Shown: positions 35,568-44,488, counted from the stretch's first letter. The stretch is 64,000 bases of DNA from Desertivibrio insolitus (GCF_017355965.1 NZ_JAFIQW010000007.1:1-64000), one strand, 5' to 3'. Notes: a model not told the origin generated them from the sequence alone. Numbers and translations are program-made.

Positions 35568-36596
35568 TCAGTCGGTCAGCAGGTCGACGTACGCCTCGAG
35601 GGTCTGCTGCGCCGAGCGCGGACCGCCGAACGTCCAGATCCCGCCGGGGAAGGCGTGCGCGCGGCCGTCGGCGACCGCCGGCAGCGAGGCCCAGATGTCG
35701 TTGCCGGTCAGCTGGTCGACGAAGTCGGTGCCGTCGTCGGTGCCCGTGTAGAAGAACGTCGCGTCGCCCACTGCGGTCATGCCCTCGATGTCGGTCGTGC
35801 CGAGTCCGTAGGCCGGGTCGACCTCTCCGGTCCACGCGTTGGTGAGCCCGAGCTCCTCGCCGAGCTCGCCCATCAGCGAGCCCTGCCCGAACGGACGGAG
35901 GGCGACGTTGCCGCCCTGCACGTAGCCGTCGAAGTAGACGAACTCCGTCGTCGGCAGGTCGGCGGCGGCGACCGCGGCCTTCGACTCCTCGAGGGTGGCC
36001 TCGAACTCCTGCGTGACGACCTCGGCGCGCTCGGCGCGGCCGGTCGCGTCCGCGATCAGCGAGAAGGTGTCGAGCATGTTCTGCACCGGGTCGGCCGCGT
36101 CGGCGCCCTTGGTCGCGAGCACCGTGAAGCCCTGCTCCTCGAGCTGGCCGATGATCTCGTCCTCCGGCGTGTATGCCTCGACGATCACGAGGTCGGGGTC
36201 GGCCGCGAGCAGCGCGTCGAAGCTGGGCTCGCCGCGGGTGCCGACGTCCTCGACGCCCTCCGGCAGCTCTGCGCCCGTGTTCCACAGCGAGTACCCCTCG
36301 GGGTCGGCGACGGCGACGGGCGTGAGGCACAGCGCGAGCACGTCCTCGGTCTGCTGCCACTCGAGCACCGCGACCCGCTCGGCCGGCTGGTCGAGCTCGA
36401 CGGTGCGGCCGAAGGAGTCCGTGAGGCTCACCGCGCCGGTCGCGGTGGCCGTGCTGTCGTCGGCGCAGTCGCCGGTGGTGTTGGCGGCGGGCGCCGCGGC
36501 GTTCTCGGAGGAGGCGGCGGTGGTGCCGCAGGCGGTGAGCAGGAACGGCAGTACGACGGCGGTGCCCAGGGCGGCCGTCAGGGATCGTCTCTTCAT
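35568..36596 (-). CDS. Iron-siderophore ABC transporter substrate-binding lipoprotein
   Basis: The 342-residue protein starts with a basic and hydrophobic signal ending in the lipobox LTAC, with Cys23 as the likely lipid anchor. A cluster-8 (FepB/FhuD-type) binding fold follows: VAVLEWQQTEDVLAL, FDALLAADPDLVIVEAY and a long connecting helix. The ATG at 36596 has GAGGA 6 bases upstream and is preferred over the ATG four codons earlier. It captures ferric siderophore outside the cell and hands it to the fused permease. Confidence 0.93.
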   Translation of the reverse strand: MKRRSLTAALGTAVVLPFLLTACGTTAASSENAAAPAANTTGDCADDSTATATGAVSLTDSFGRTVELDQPAERVAVLEWQQTEDVLALCLTPVAVADPEGYSLWNTGAELPEGVEDVGTRGEPSFDALLAADPDLVIVEAYTPEDEIIGQLEEQGFTVLATKGADAADPVQNMLDTFSLIADATGRAERAEVVTQEFEATLEESKAAVAAADLPTTEFVYFDGYVQGGNVALRPFGQGSLMGELGEELGLTNAWTGEVDPAYGLGTTDIEGMTAVGDATFFYTGTDDGTDFVDQLTGNDIWASLPAVADGRAHAFPGGIWTFGGPRSAQQTLEAYVDLLTD

Positions 36597-36682
36597 TGCT
36601 GTCCTCATGGGGATGCGGCGCTCGTGCGAGCGCGGGAGGGACCGCGCGGCCGGTCGGCGGCGCGGTGGTCGGGGGAGGCGGG

Positions 36683-37495
<813 letters not shown>

Positions 37496-37501
37496 GGATG
37501 C

Positions 37502-37520
37502 AAAGCTTAGCCTTACCTAA
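37502..37520 (-). promoter_or_regulatory. DtxR/IdeR iron box
   Basis: Read on the minus strand, this 19-mer is TTAGGTAAGGCTAAGCTTT and matches the IdeR consensus TTAGGTTAGGCTAACCTAA at 15 of 19 positions. Its TAAGCT sits 8 bases before the GTG of the ATPase gene and can serve as the -10 box, so iron-loaded repressor would cover the promoter. Confidence 0.85.
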
Positions 37521-37566
37521 CCTCTGCTCCGCAAGAGTCGGACCGGTCTTCGCGGGTGAGGGCTTC

Positions 37567-38238
37567 TCAGATCAGGCTGCGCAGCAGCTCGTCCGGGCTC
37601 ACTCCGGCCGCGCGCGCCCGTCCCACGAGACGCTCGTACTGCGAGGCATCCAGCTGCAGGGTGAGCTCGTAGGACTGCGGCTCGTCGAAGTCGAAGAGCG
37701 TCGCGAGTTCGTCGGGCGCGGGCTCGGGTTCGGCCTCGACCGCGGGCACGGTGACGCGGACGGGGGAGCCGGATGCCGCGCCGAAGCCCGGGCCGGTCGG
37801 CACGGCGCTGCCGCGCTGGAACGCCTCGGCGGCGGCGCGGGCGCGCGCGTCGGCCGCCTCGTTGAGCACGTGGCCGGTGTGCCCCTTGACCCACTCGAAG
37901 CGGTAGCGGCGGCCGGTGATCGCCTCGTCGATCTCCTTGAGGAGGTCGACGTTGAGCACGGGGGAGCCGTCGCCCTTGCGCCAGCCCTTCCGCTTCCAGC
38001 CCGGCATCCACTTGGTCACCGAGTTGATGACGTACTGGCTGTCGCAGAGGATCAGGAGGTCGTCGTCGACGCCGGCGGTCGCCCGGAACAGCTCGAGCAC
38101 CGCCTTGAGCTCGCCCATGTTGTTCGTGCCGTGCTTCCACCCGCCGGCCGCCCAGCGGTCGTCGTCGATGTACCAGGCCCACCCGGCGGGGCCGGGGTTC
38201 TTGAGAGCGGACCCGTCGGCCGCGGCGGTGATCGTCAC
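37567..38238 (-). CDS. rnhA: Ribonuclease HI with C-terminal extension
   Basis: RNase HI removes RNA from RNA-DNA hybrids. The first 145 residues of this 223-residue protein form the catalytic domain: first Asp in AAADGSAL, Glu in NNMGELKAV, Asp in LILCDSQYVI, and the later VKGHTGHVLNEAADARA with the last acidic residue. The remaining 75 residues include a linker and a terminal module reading ELTLQLDASQYERLVGRA and SPDELLRSL, which resembles a ribbon-helix-helix DNA-binding tail. The GTG start has a -10 box 6 bases upstream and no ribosome site. Confidence 0.92.
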   Translation of the reverse strand: MTITAAADGSALKNPGPAGWAWYIDDDRWAAGGWKHGTNNMGELKAVLELFRATAGVDDDLLILCDSQYVINSVTKWMPGWKRKGWRKGDGSPVLNVDLLKEIDEAITGRRYRFEWVKGHTGHVLNEAADARARAAAEAFQRGSAVPTGPGFGAASGSPVRVTVPAVEAEPEPAPDELATLFDFDEPQSYELTLQLDASQYERLVGRARAAGVSPDELLRSLI

Positions 38239-38244
38239 CGGTAC

Positions 38245-38250
38245 ATCGTA
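38245..38250 (-). promoter_or_regulatory. -10 box TACGAT for leaderless rnhA
   Basis: On the minus strand TACGAT is followed by 6 bases and the GTG of rnhA. It lies in the 34-base gap after the FetB-like gene, giving rnhA a promoter of its own. Confidence 0.5.
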
Positions 38251-38272
38251 GGGACGGGCGGCGACACCCCGG

Positions 38273-39022
38273 TCAGTCCCGGGCGGCGGGCCGCTGCCGT
38301 ACCGGCGCGAGCGCGTGCGCGATCACGACGGCGGCGACGGCGCCCGCCGCCATGATCGAGGCGAGCACGACGATCTGGAACCGTCCCGCGTCGAGGGGCG
38401 AGAGCCCGCCGAAGATCGCCCCGACGAACGCGCCGGGCAGGGTCACGAGCCCGGTGGTCTTCGTCTGATCGGTGGAGGGGATGAGCGCGGAGTGGACGGC
38501 GTGTCGCGCGAGGTCGAGGGTCGCCTGCCGCGGGGTGGCGCCGAGGGCGAGCCAGCCCTCGACCTCGTCCCAGCGCTCGGCGATGCTCTGCTCGAGCCGG
38601 CTGCCGACGAGGCCGGCGATCGTCATCGTGTTGCCGATGACGATCCCGCCCATCGCGAGCGCGTAGCGAGGGCTCGGTTCGACCGCTCCGGTCGCGAACA
38701 CCACGACGAGCGCGACCGTCACGCCCGCGCCCATGCCGGCCGCGACGACGCCGAGGCGGGGCAGGCCGAACCCGATGCGGCGGGTGCTCGTGATCACCGC
38801 GACGGAGAACATCACCACGAGGGCGACCGCGACCCACAGCGGATCCGTGAGGACGCCGGCGAGGACGAGGCTGATGGCCGCCAGTTGCAGGGTGCCGCGG
38901 AGGACCGCCCCCGCGGGTGCCCAGCGATGCGGGACGCGGTAGAGCGTCAGCGCCACCGTGGTCAGCGCGACGAGCACGGTGATCCCGAGCAGGGCGGGGA
39001 GGGACTCGACGATCGCTTCCAC
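38273..39022 (-). CDS. FetB/UPF0014 family ABC transporter permease
   Basis: The 249-residue protein has seven predicted transmembrane helices. It carries UPF0014 hallmarks: RGTLQLAAISLVLAG, GIVIGNTMTIAG and IPSTDQTKTTGLVTLPGAFVGAIFGG. FetB forms, with the ATPase FetA, an iron exporter linked to oxidative-stress resistance in E. coli. No fetA-like ATPase is adjacent here; the nearest nucleotide-binding gene upstream is a kinase-like protein. It follows that gene by 15 bases on the same strand. Confidence 0.9.
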   Translation of the reverse strand: MEAIVESLPALLGITVLVALTTVALTLYRVPHRWAPAGAVLRGTLQLAAISLVLAGVLTDPLWVAVALVVMFSVAVITSTRRIGFGLPRLGVVAAGMGAGVTVALVVVFATGAVEPSPRYALAMGGIVIGNTMTIAGLVGSRLEQSIAERWDEVEGWLALGATPRQATLDLARHAVHSALIPSTDQTKTTGLVTLPGAFVGAIFGGLSPLDAGRFQIVVLASIMAAGAVAAVVIAHALAPVRQRPAARD

Positions 39023-39037
39023 TCGCCCGCCTTCCGG

Positions 39038-39676
39038 TCACCGGACGGGCTGGAGCACCGTCTCCGTCGTCAACTGTTCCACGTCGTCCACGCCGTCGAG
39101 TTCCATCACGTCGTCGAACCCCTCCTCGCGCAGCAGCGCGGCGGTGAGCAGCCCGCGGCGGTGCGCGTGGCGCGCGAGCGCGTCCTCGGGCACGCACCGG
39201 TGCTCGGCGCGTCGGTCGTTGCGCGCGGTCAGCACCTCCAGCGGGAGGTCGGGCAGCAGCACGGCGACCGCGGGAAGCCCGGCCGCGTGCGCCGCCCTCA
39301 CGTGCGCGACGCGCTCGCGCCGTCGCAGGTGCGTCGCGTCGGCGAGGTAGCCGCGCCCCTCGGCGAGCAGCCGCGCGGCGGCCTCCTCGCAGCGCCGGAT
39401 CGCGGGCAGCGAGTAGTCCTGCAGCGCCCGCGGTTCGCGGCCGGACGCCAGGGCGCGGGCGCGCATGGCCGCCCGCTCGTCGTCGGGGCTCAGTACCGCG
39501 AGCGGCGACCGTGCGACGAGCGCGTCGCGCAGGGTGGTCTTGCCCGACGCCGGTGCCCCCACGAGCACGACGACGCGCTCGGGCACCACTGGGCGCTCGG
39601 GCGCGGTGTCGCGCTCGGGCACGACGGCACGCTCGGGCACGACGGCACGCTCGGTCACGGCGTCCTGCTCGGTCAC
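39038..39676 (-). CDS. P-loop kinase-like ATPase (polynucleotide-kinase type)
   Basis: The 212-residue protein carries a Walker A motif GAPASGKTT near residue 41, followed by VLSPDDERA and YLADATHLRRRER, the arrangement of AAA_33/polynucleotide-kinase-like small kinases. Its N-terminal 34 residues are four six-residue units of the type ERAVVP plus ER. The GTG start overlaps the upstream stop by 4 bases, and the FetB-like gene follows after 15 bases. Phosphorylation of a nucleic acid end or small molecule is inferred; no substrate domain is visible. Confidence 0.82.
   Translation of the reverse strand: MTEQDAVTERAVVPERAVVPERDTAPERPVVPERVVVLVGAPASGKTTLRDALVARSPLAVLSPDDERAAMRARALASGREPRALQDYSLPAIRRCEEAAARLLAEGRGYLADATHLRRRERVAHVRAAHAAGLPAVAVLLPDLPLEVLTARNDRRAEHRCVPEDALARHAHRRGLLTAALLREEGFDDVMELDGVDDVEQLTTETVLQPVR
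39575..39652 (-). repeat. 18-bp tandem repeats in the kinase N-terminus
   Basis: Four consecutive 18-base units encode ERAVVP, ERAVVP, ERDTAP and ERPVVP, followed by ER. The first two units are nearly identical in DNA, which suggests recent slippage. Confidence 0.8.
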
Positions 39677-39930
39677 GCCGTGCGCCGCAGCGGCACGACC
39701 TCCGACGGCTCCGGCTCGCGCTCCGCCGGGTGCTCGACGAGCGCGATCACCCGGTTCGCCATGAACCTCGCGGTGCGCACGGGCGTGCCGCCCCGCGTCA
39801 CCTCCGTCACCTCGACGAGACCACGGCCGTGCGTGATGTCGAGCCGCCGCCCGGCCCTCGTCGCCTCGATCTCGTACGTCTTCGTGCTGCCGCCGGCGTC
39901 CACGACGACCTCGACCCGGTCACCTCTCAT
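39673..39930 (-). CDS. Small hypothetical protein (85 aa), beta-rich
   Basis: No family is recognised. The sequence (RVEVVVDAGGSTKTYEIEAT, then RRLDITHGRGLVEVTEVT and RTARFMANRVIALVEH) reads as about five beta strands with alternating charge, like a small barrel. The ATG at 39930 has a strong GAGGAGG upstream. It overlaps the kinase start by 4 bases, so the two are coupled. The upstream gap contains a GAACAA/TTGTTC inverted repeat that may serve this promoter. Confidence 0.75.
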   Translation of the reverse strand: MRGDRVEVVVDAGGSTKTYEIEATRAGRRLDITHGRGLVEVTEVTRGGTPVRTARFMANRVIALVEHPAEREPEPSEVVPLRRTA

Positions 39931-40038
39931 GGCGTCCTCCTCATGTCTCCACTGAATAGAACAATGCTGGTCAGGCCGTTGTTCCGGATCGCGGGGACCG
40001 GTTAGCATCGGCCCGGGACCACGGAGCGGGGAGGCCGG

Positions 40039-40737
40039 ATGACGGAGCTGACCGCCGACGCCTTCGTCGCCGAGCTGACCCGGCGGAGTTCGCCCGAGGA
40101 GCTCGCCCGCATCGAGCGCCTGTATCGGGCGGCGCCCGGCACCGAGCTCATGGGCGTGCGCATGAAGACCGTCTTCGACACCGCCAAGGCGTTCGAGCGG
40201 ATGCCGCTCGACGAGGTCGACCGGCTCTTCGAGACCCGCCGCTACGAGCCGCGCGTCGGCGCCGTCAGCATCCTCGACTTCAAGGCACGCCGGCCGAGAC
40301 TCGACGACGACGGCCGCCGGGCGCTCTACGAGCTGTACCTCCGGCGCCACGACCGCATCGACAACTGGGACCTCGTCGACCGGGCGGCGCCGCGGGTGAT
40401 CGGCGGCTACCTCGTCGACCGGTCGCGGCAGCCGCTGTTCGACCTCGCCGCCTCGCCCGACGTGTGGCGGCGGCGCACGGCGATCACCGCGACGTTCTTC
40501 TTCGTGCGGCAGGGCGACCTCGACGACACCTACGCCCTCGCCGAGCTCCTCCTCGACGATCCGGCGGAGCCCATCCACAAGTCGGTCGGCACGGCCCTGC
40601 GTGAGGCTGGCAAGGTGGACGTCCCGAGGCTCGTGGCGTTCCTCGGGCAGCACCGGCAGCGGATGCCGCGGGTGACGCTGCGCTTCGCGATCGAGCGGCT
40701 CGACCGCGGGCAGCGGGCGGCGCTCCTCGCGCGCTGA
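40039..40737 (+). CDS. DNA alkylation repair protein, AlkD family
   Basis: The 232-residue, all-helical protein has HEAT-like repeats typical of AlkD glycosylases, which excise N3- and N7-alkylpurines without base flipping. Family landmarks are MGVRMKTVFDTAKAF near the N-terminus, DNWDLVDRAAPRVIG near residue 113 (Trp and catalytic Asp), and WRRRTAITATFF near 148 (conserved Arg). The ATG is preceded by GGGGAGG. It is a monocistronic gene diverging from the beta-rich hypothetical gene. Confidence 0.9.
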   Translation: MTELTADAFVAELTRRSSPEELARIERLYRAAPGTELMGVRMKTVFDTAKAFERMPLDEVDRLFETRRYEPRVGAVSILDFKARRPRLDDDGRRALYELYLRRHDRIDNWDLVDRAAPRVIGGYLVDRSRQPLFDLAASPDVWRRRTAITATFFFVRQGDLDDTYALAELLLDDPAEPIHKSVGTALREAGKVDVPRLVAFLGQHRQRMPRVTLRFAIERLDRGQRAALLAR

Positions 40738-40819
40738 CGGCGCGTCGCGGCATCGGCCGGACCCGCTCGCCCTACAGTCGGCGCGGCCCCGCCGTCGGGC
40801 GGCGCCGGAGGGAGCGCAC

Positions 40820-41038
40820 GTGAGCGGCAGGGGCGACGAGGACGACCTCGAGCGCGGTCCGGTCGTCGACGGCTCGGCGGTGCTGACCCCCGAGGCCGTG
40901 GCGAGCATCGCGGCCGCGGCGAACCTGACCCACGTGCTCATGCCCGTGCCGGGCTCGGTCACCGGCGCCATGACCGCCCTGTACTCCGACGGCACGGTCG
41001 TGCGGCGCTGGCGCGCCGGCCGCAACGAACACCCCTAG
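40820..41038 (+). CDS. Small hypothetical protein (72 aa)
   Basis: This short protein has no recognised family. It has an acidic start (SGRGDEDDLERG) and a central segment LTPEAVASIAAAANLTHVLMP, and ends VVRRWRAGRNEHP. The GTG start has GGAGGGAG 6 bases upstream, and a TACAGT box lies near 40773. The stop overlaps the convergent CDGSH gene by 4 bases. The good ribosome site and promoter support a real gene. Confidence 0.65.
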   Translation: MSGRGDEDDLERGPVVDGSAVLTPEAVASIAAAANLTHVLMPVPGSVTGAMTALYSDGTVVRRWRAGRNEHP

Positions 41039-41256
41039 GCGGGAAGCTCCGGCTCGGTGCGGAAGCCGATCGTCTTGTGCGTGCCGTCGCAGTAGGGCTT
41101 GATCGTCGACTTGCCGCAGCGGCACAGGGCCACCGTGCGCCGTCGCCGGGGCAGCGGTTCGCCGTCCGGGGTCAGGATCGGTACGTCGCCGCGCACCAGC
41201 AGCGGCCCGTCGGGGCACGCGACGATGCTCACCTCGTCGTCGGGCTTCAGCGTCAT
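41035..41256 (-). CDS. CDGSH iron-sulfur domain protein
   Basis: The 73-residue protein has the CDGSH pattern that binds a [2Fe-2S] cluster with three Cys and one His: Cys45, Cys47, Cys56 and His60 in LCRCGKSTIKPYCDGTH. Only one such motif is present, as in bacterial and mitoNEET-like members. The ATG at 41256 has GGAGGAG upstream. It overlaps the glycosyltransferase gene by 4 bases and is last in a three-gene operon that begins with a diiron-type oxidase, so an electron-transfer role to that enzyme is plausible (inference). Confidence 0.9.
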   Translation of the reverse strand: MTLKPDDEVSIVACPDGPLLVRGDVPILTPDGEPLPRRRRTVALCRCGKSTIKPYCDGTHKTIGFRTEPELPA

Positions 41257-42188
41257 CCGAATCTCCTCCTCAGCACTCGCCGCGGTGTCGCGGCCCGGGT
41301 CAGGCGGGACCCCGCGTACGGCACCCCGCCGAGCAGTCGCCAGCCGAGCGCCAGCCACACGCACACCGCGCGCTCGGCGAGCCAGAGCGGAGCCCACAGC
41401 GCGGCGGTCGGCCCGAACACTCGGCGTCCGCCGTTCCGTCGGCGGCCCACCTCGGCCGCGAGCACCGCGGCGACCGGCAGCAGCGCCGCCCGCCGCCGCA
41501 GCAGCACCGCGACGGGCAGCAGCGCGAGCTCGGCGGCGAGCCGCCCGGGCTGGGCGAAGTCGTCGTAGGCCTGCCGCACCCGCTGACCGAGGAAGTGCGC
41601 GGCATCCGGAGACCGCCGCTCGACGAACAGCGCCGGCAGGTGCCGCACGGCGCCGCCGGCGGCACGGACGGTGCGGATCAGTTCCAGGTTCTCGAACAGC
41701 ACGTCGCCGTCGTATCCGCCCGCGCCGAGCAGCGTGTCGCGCCGCAGGCCGAACGTGCCGGGGTAGTCGGTGCCGAAGGCGCGGTTGACGAGGGTGCGCG
41801 CCGTGTCCCAGCGAGCGTGCCACACGGGCGGCACGAGATGGTTCTGGGGCGCGACGACGTCGGCGTCGCCGAGCGCCGCGACGACCGCCCGCAGCGACGA
41901 GTCCGTGTAGCGCACGTCGTCGTCGGCCAGCACGACGAGCGGATGCCGCGCGGCGCGCACCCCCGTCATGACTCCGGCCACCTTGCCGTTGCGCCCGGGC
42001 CACGGCTCGGGCTCGAGCAGCCGCACCCGCTCGTCGAACAGCCGCCGGTGCTCGGCACGGACGTCGGCGGGCGACCCGTCGACGACCGTCACGTCGATCG
42101 TCTCGACGAGGGCGCCGAGGTGCGCGGCGAGCGCGTGGTCCGGAGCGGCGGCCTTGAGCGGCACGACGTACTCCGCCTCGATCCTCAT
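41253..42188 (-). CDS. Family 2 glycosyltransferase, membrane-associated
   Basis: The 311-residue protein has a GT-A fold of GT2 type, with the nucleotide-sugar/metal motif in VVLADDDVRYTDSSL near residue 90 and an FENLELIRTVRAAGG acceptor segment near 163. Hydrophobic stretches near residues 215-240 and 260-285 suggest that the C-terminus is at the membrane. It lies between a heme-oxygenase-like diiron protein and a CDGSH protein, overlapping each by 4 bases. The sugar donor and acceptor cannot be read from the sequence. Confidence 0.86.
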   Translation of the reverse strand: MRIEAEYVVPLKAAAPDHALAAHLGALVETIDVTVVDGSPADVRAEHRRLFDERVRLLEPEPWPGRNGKVAGVMTGVRAARHPLVVLADDDVRYTDSSLRAVVAALGDADVVAPQNHLVPPVWHARWDTARTLVNRAFGTDYPGTFGLRRDTLLGAGGYDGDVLFENLELIRTVRAAGGAVRHLPALFVERRSPDAAHFLGQRVRQAYDDFAQPGRLAAELALLPVAVLLRRRAALLPVAAVLAAEVGRRRNGGRRVFGPTAALWAPLWLAERAVCVWLALGWRLLGGVPYAGSRLTRAATPRRVLRRRFG

Positions 42189-43240
42189 GCCGGGCGGTAC
42201 AGCGAGCTGCGCGACTCGGTGAAGGCCTGCAGCAGGTCTGCCCCCGCGAGCCCGTCGGCGTAGAGGCAGGCGGATGCCCCGAACAGCACGTCTCCGAGCA
42301 GGTTGGGCTCGGCCTCGACGAAGCCGCCGGCGAGATCGCGCGCCGCGATCTGCTCGTGCACCGCGTCGGCCTCGACGTGCTCGTCGAAGTACCACGTCGC
42401 CTCCTCGTCGAACCCGAGGCGGCGGAAGCCGTTGCCGTAGAAGCGGTTGGGCACCGCGGAGGTCATCTCGAACGCGGCCAGGTGCCCGACGAGGGCGCCG
42501 CGGAGGCGCCGGTTGAGCCCGAACAGCGACATCGTGTTGAGCGACGCGTACAGCGACGCGCCGACCTGGTCCAGGTAGGCGCCGTAGCTCGGGTCGAGTC
42601 CCGCCGCACGCATCGTGCGGGCGAAGATCGCCGAGTGCATCCGATGAGGGCGCCCCGCGCCGTACTCGTCGGACTGGATCTCGACGAGAGCGGCCTTCGC
42701 CCGGCCGGTGAGGCGGGGGATGCCCCAGCTGTGCGGGTCCGCCTCCTTCAACGTGTACAGCGAGCGCTGGATCAGGAACTCGCGGAGCTGCTCCTGGGTC
42801 GCCTTGCGGGCGACGTACTGCGACAGGCTCGGCCCGTCGTCGGCCTCCGTCAACCGGAACAGCGCGTGCGCCACGTCCTCCGCCCGGGGCGCGGGGCGGT
42901 CGACCCGCGGCGCCCGGCGGCGGAGCTCCGCCTCGAACGCGCCCTCGAAGATCGCGCGTGCGGTGAGCAGGTCCGCGTCCCACTCCAGGGTGTCCGGCAC
43001 GCCGCGGAACCCGCCGTAGTGCAGCTCGTAGAGGCAGAACGCGGCGAGTTGCACGTCGTCGTCGCGCAGCAGGTCGTCGGCCTGGCCGATCGCCTTCGCC
43101 ATGAGACCCGCGGGGTCGCCCTCGGGACTGCGCTCGCGGAGCACCGCGACGACCGCCGCGCTCGCCGGGCCCCGCGGCGTGGGGAGCGGGGCGGGACGCT
43201 GGGTGACGACGCCGGTGTCGTCGATGGTGCTGCTGGTCAC
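42185..43240 (-). CDS. Iron-containing redox enzyme, heme-oxygenase-like diiron (HDO) family
   Basis: The 351-residue helical protein belongs to the iron-containing redox enzyme family with a heme-oxygenase fold. Candidate metal ligands are Glu72 and His74 (LYELHYGG), Glu192 and His202 (SDEYGAGRPHRMH) and the cluster Asp286, His288, Glu290, His295 (FDEHVEADAVHE). Characterised relatives (SznF, UndA, BesC, CADD) use a diiron centre and oxygen on amino acids or fatty acids. The GTG start has no ribosome site; a TACTAG box 6 bases upstream suggests leaderless expression. It leads an operon with a glycosyltransferase and a CDGSH protein. Confidence 0.88.
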   Translation of the reverse strand: MTSSTIDDTGVVTQRPAPLPTPRGPASAAVVAVLRERSPEGDPAGLMAKAIGQADDLLRDDDVQLAAFCLYELHYGGFRGVPDTLEWDADLLTARAIFEGAFEAELRRRAPRVDRPAPRAEDVAHALFRLTEADDGPSLSQYVARKATQEQLREFLIQRSLYTLKEADPHSWGIPRLTGRAKAALVEIQSDEYGAGRPHRMHSAIFARTMRAAGLDPSYGAYLDQVGASLYASLNTMSLFGLNRRLRGALVGHLAAFEMTSAVPNRFYGNGFRRLGFDEEATWYFDEHVEADAVHEQIAARDLAGGFVEAEPNLLGDVLFGASACLYADGLAGADLLQAFTESRSSLYRPA

Positions 43241-43414
43241 GTACCCCTAGTAGCCATCCGGGCGGCTCCCCAAACGCTCCCGTCGGCATACGCTTCACGG
43301 AGCCCCATCCGCTGTCGGGGGACGCGCTCGACCGGCTGGTGCTGCTGCGCCGCGCCGGGATCGACGCAGCGCCGGGTGCGTGAGACCGGGAGCACGACGA
43401 GTGGGAGAGACAGG

Positions 43415-44404
43415 ATGCTGCGACGCCCCACGATCCTCGGACGGGTGGTCCTCTCCGCGGTCGCGCTCGTCGCGCTGGTGGCGCTCGCCGTGGCGACGCT
43501 GACCGCGCTCGCGCCCGCGCCGAAGTACCTCGGCAACGTGATCCACGGCGCCCACTTCCCGGAGGACTTCGACCGGCTGTGGGACCAGGTCACCCCGGAG
43601 AACCACGCGAAGTGGCGTTTCGTCGAGGGCGCGCGTGACGCCCCCGATTGGACGGCGCTCGACGGCATCTACGACCACGCCGAGGCGAACGGGGCGCCCG
43701 TCCGCTATCACGCCCTCGTCTGGGGGCGCGAGGTGCCCGACTGGGTGACCGGGCTCTCGCCGGGGGAGCAGCGCGAGGAGCTCGCCGAGTGGATCGCCGA
43801 GGCCGGCGAGCGCTACGGCGACCGCACCGCGATGGTCGACGTCGTCAACGAGCCCTTCCACGAGGTGCCGGCCTACGCCCCGGCGATCGGCGGCACCGGC
43901 TCGACCGGGTGGGACTGGGTCGTCTGGTCGTTCGAGCAGGCCCGCGCCGCCTTCCCCGACGCCGAGCTCGCGATCAACGAGTACGACATCCTGTTCGACC
44001 TCGGTCTCGCCGAGCGGTACGCGGAGCTCGCGACGGTGCTGAAGAACCGCGGCCTGATCGACGCGATCGGGGTGCAGGCGCACCACTCCGACCAGGCCGA
44101 CCCGGCGACGATCGGCGCCGCCCTCGACGTGCTCGAGGCGACGGGGCTGCCCGTCCACATCACGGAGCTCGACATCAGCGGCTCGGATGCCGGGCAGCTC
44201 GAGAGCTACCGGGCGGTGTTCCCGGCGCTGTGGGAGCACCCGGGCGTCGCCGGCGTCACGCTCTGGGGCTACGAGGAGGGGCGGATGTGGGCCCCGGACG
44301 CGTTCCTCGTGCGCTCCGACGGGTCGGCCAGACCGGCGCTGACCTGGCTGCTCGACTACACGGGGCGCAGCGGACAGCGCGGCGACACGCGCGACGCGCC
44401 CTGA
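43415..44404 (+). CDS. GH10 endo-1,4-beta-xylanase, membrane-anchored
   Basis: The 329-residue protein has an N-terminal hydrophobic anchor (residues about 9-33) without an obvious cleavage site, then a GH10 catalytic barrel. The acid/base is Glu146 in DVVNEPF and the nucleophile Glu251 in HITELDIS; HALVWG and NEYDI are further GH10 landmarks. It cleaves internal xylan bonds at the cell surface. GGGAGAG precedes the ATG. A second GH10 gene follows after 84 bases. Confidence 0.92.
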   Translation: MLRRPTILGRVVLSAVALVALVALAVATLTALAPAPKYLGNVIHGAHFPEDFDRLWDQVTPENHAKWRFVEGARDAPDWTALDGIYDHAEANGAPVRYHALVWGREVPDWVTGLSPGEQREELAEWIAEAGERYGDRTAMVDVVNEPFHEVPAYAPAIGGTGSTGWDWVVWSFEQARAAFPDAELAINEYDILFDLGLAERYAELATVLKNRGLIDAIGVQAHHSDQADPATIGAALDVLEATGLPVHITELDISGSDAGQLESYRAVFPALWEHPGVAGVTLWGYEEGRMWAPDAFLVRSDGSARPALTWLLDYTGRSGQRGDTRDAP

Positions 44405-44434
44405 CCTCGTACCCCTCGCCCGCCGCGGTCGGGG

Positions 44435-44462
44435 TACAGTCCTCGCGCTCGGAAAACGAGCG
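44435..44462 (+). promoter_or_regulatory. Promoter box and adjacent palindrome before the second xylanase
   Basis: TACAGT at 44435-44440 is a good -10 box about 48 bases before the second xylanase ATG. It is followed by CGCTCG and CGAGCG around GAAAA (44446-44462), at or just past the expected transcript start. This could be a LacI-type operator for substrate control or an RNA hairpin. Confidence 0.45.
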
Positions 44463-44488
44463 ATCGTCACGGGGAGCGGGGCAAGGCA

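Noticed and set aside
35542-36360. N-terminal extension of the permease frame through the binding-protein gene
   Set aside because: The extension lacks membrane character, and the binding lipoprotein occupies the region in another frame.
39959-39984. GAACAA/TTGTTC inverted repeat resembling an SOS box near the AlkD gene
   Set aside because: The arms are 6 bp with a 14-base spacer, unlike the actinobacterial LexA site, so I do not call a LexA box.
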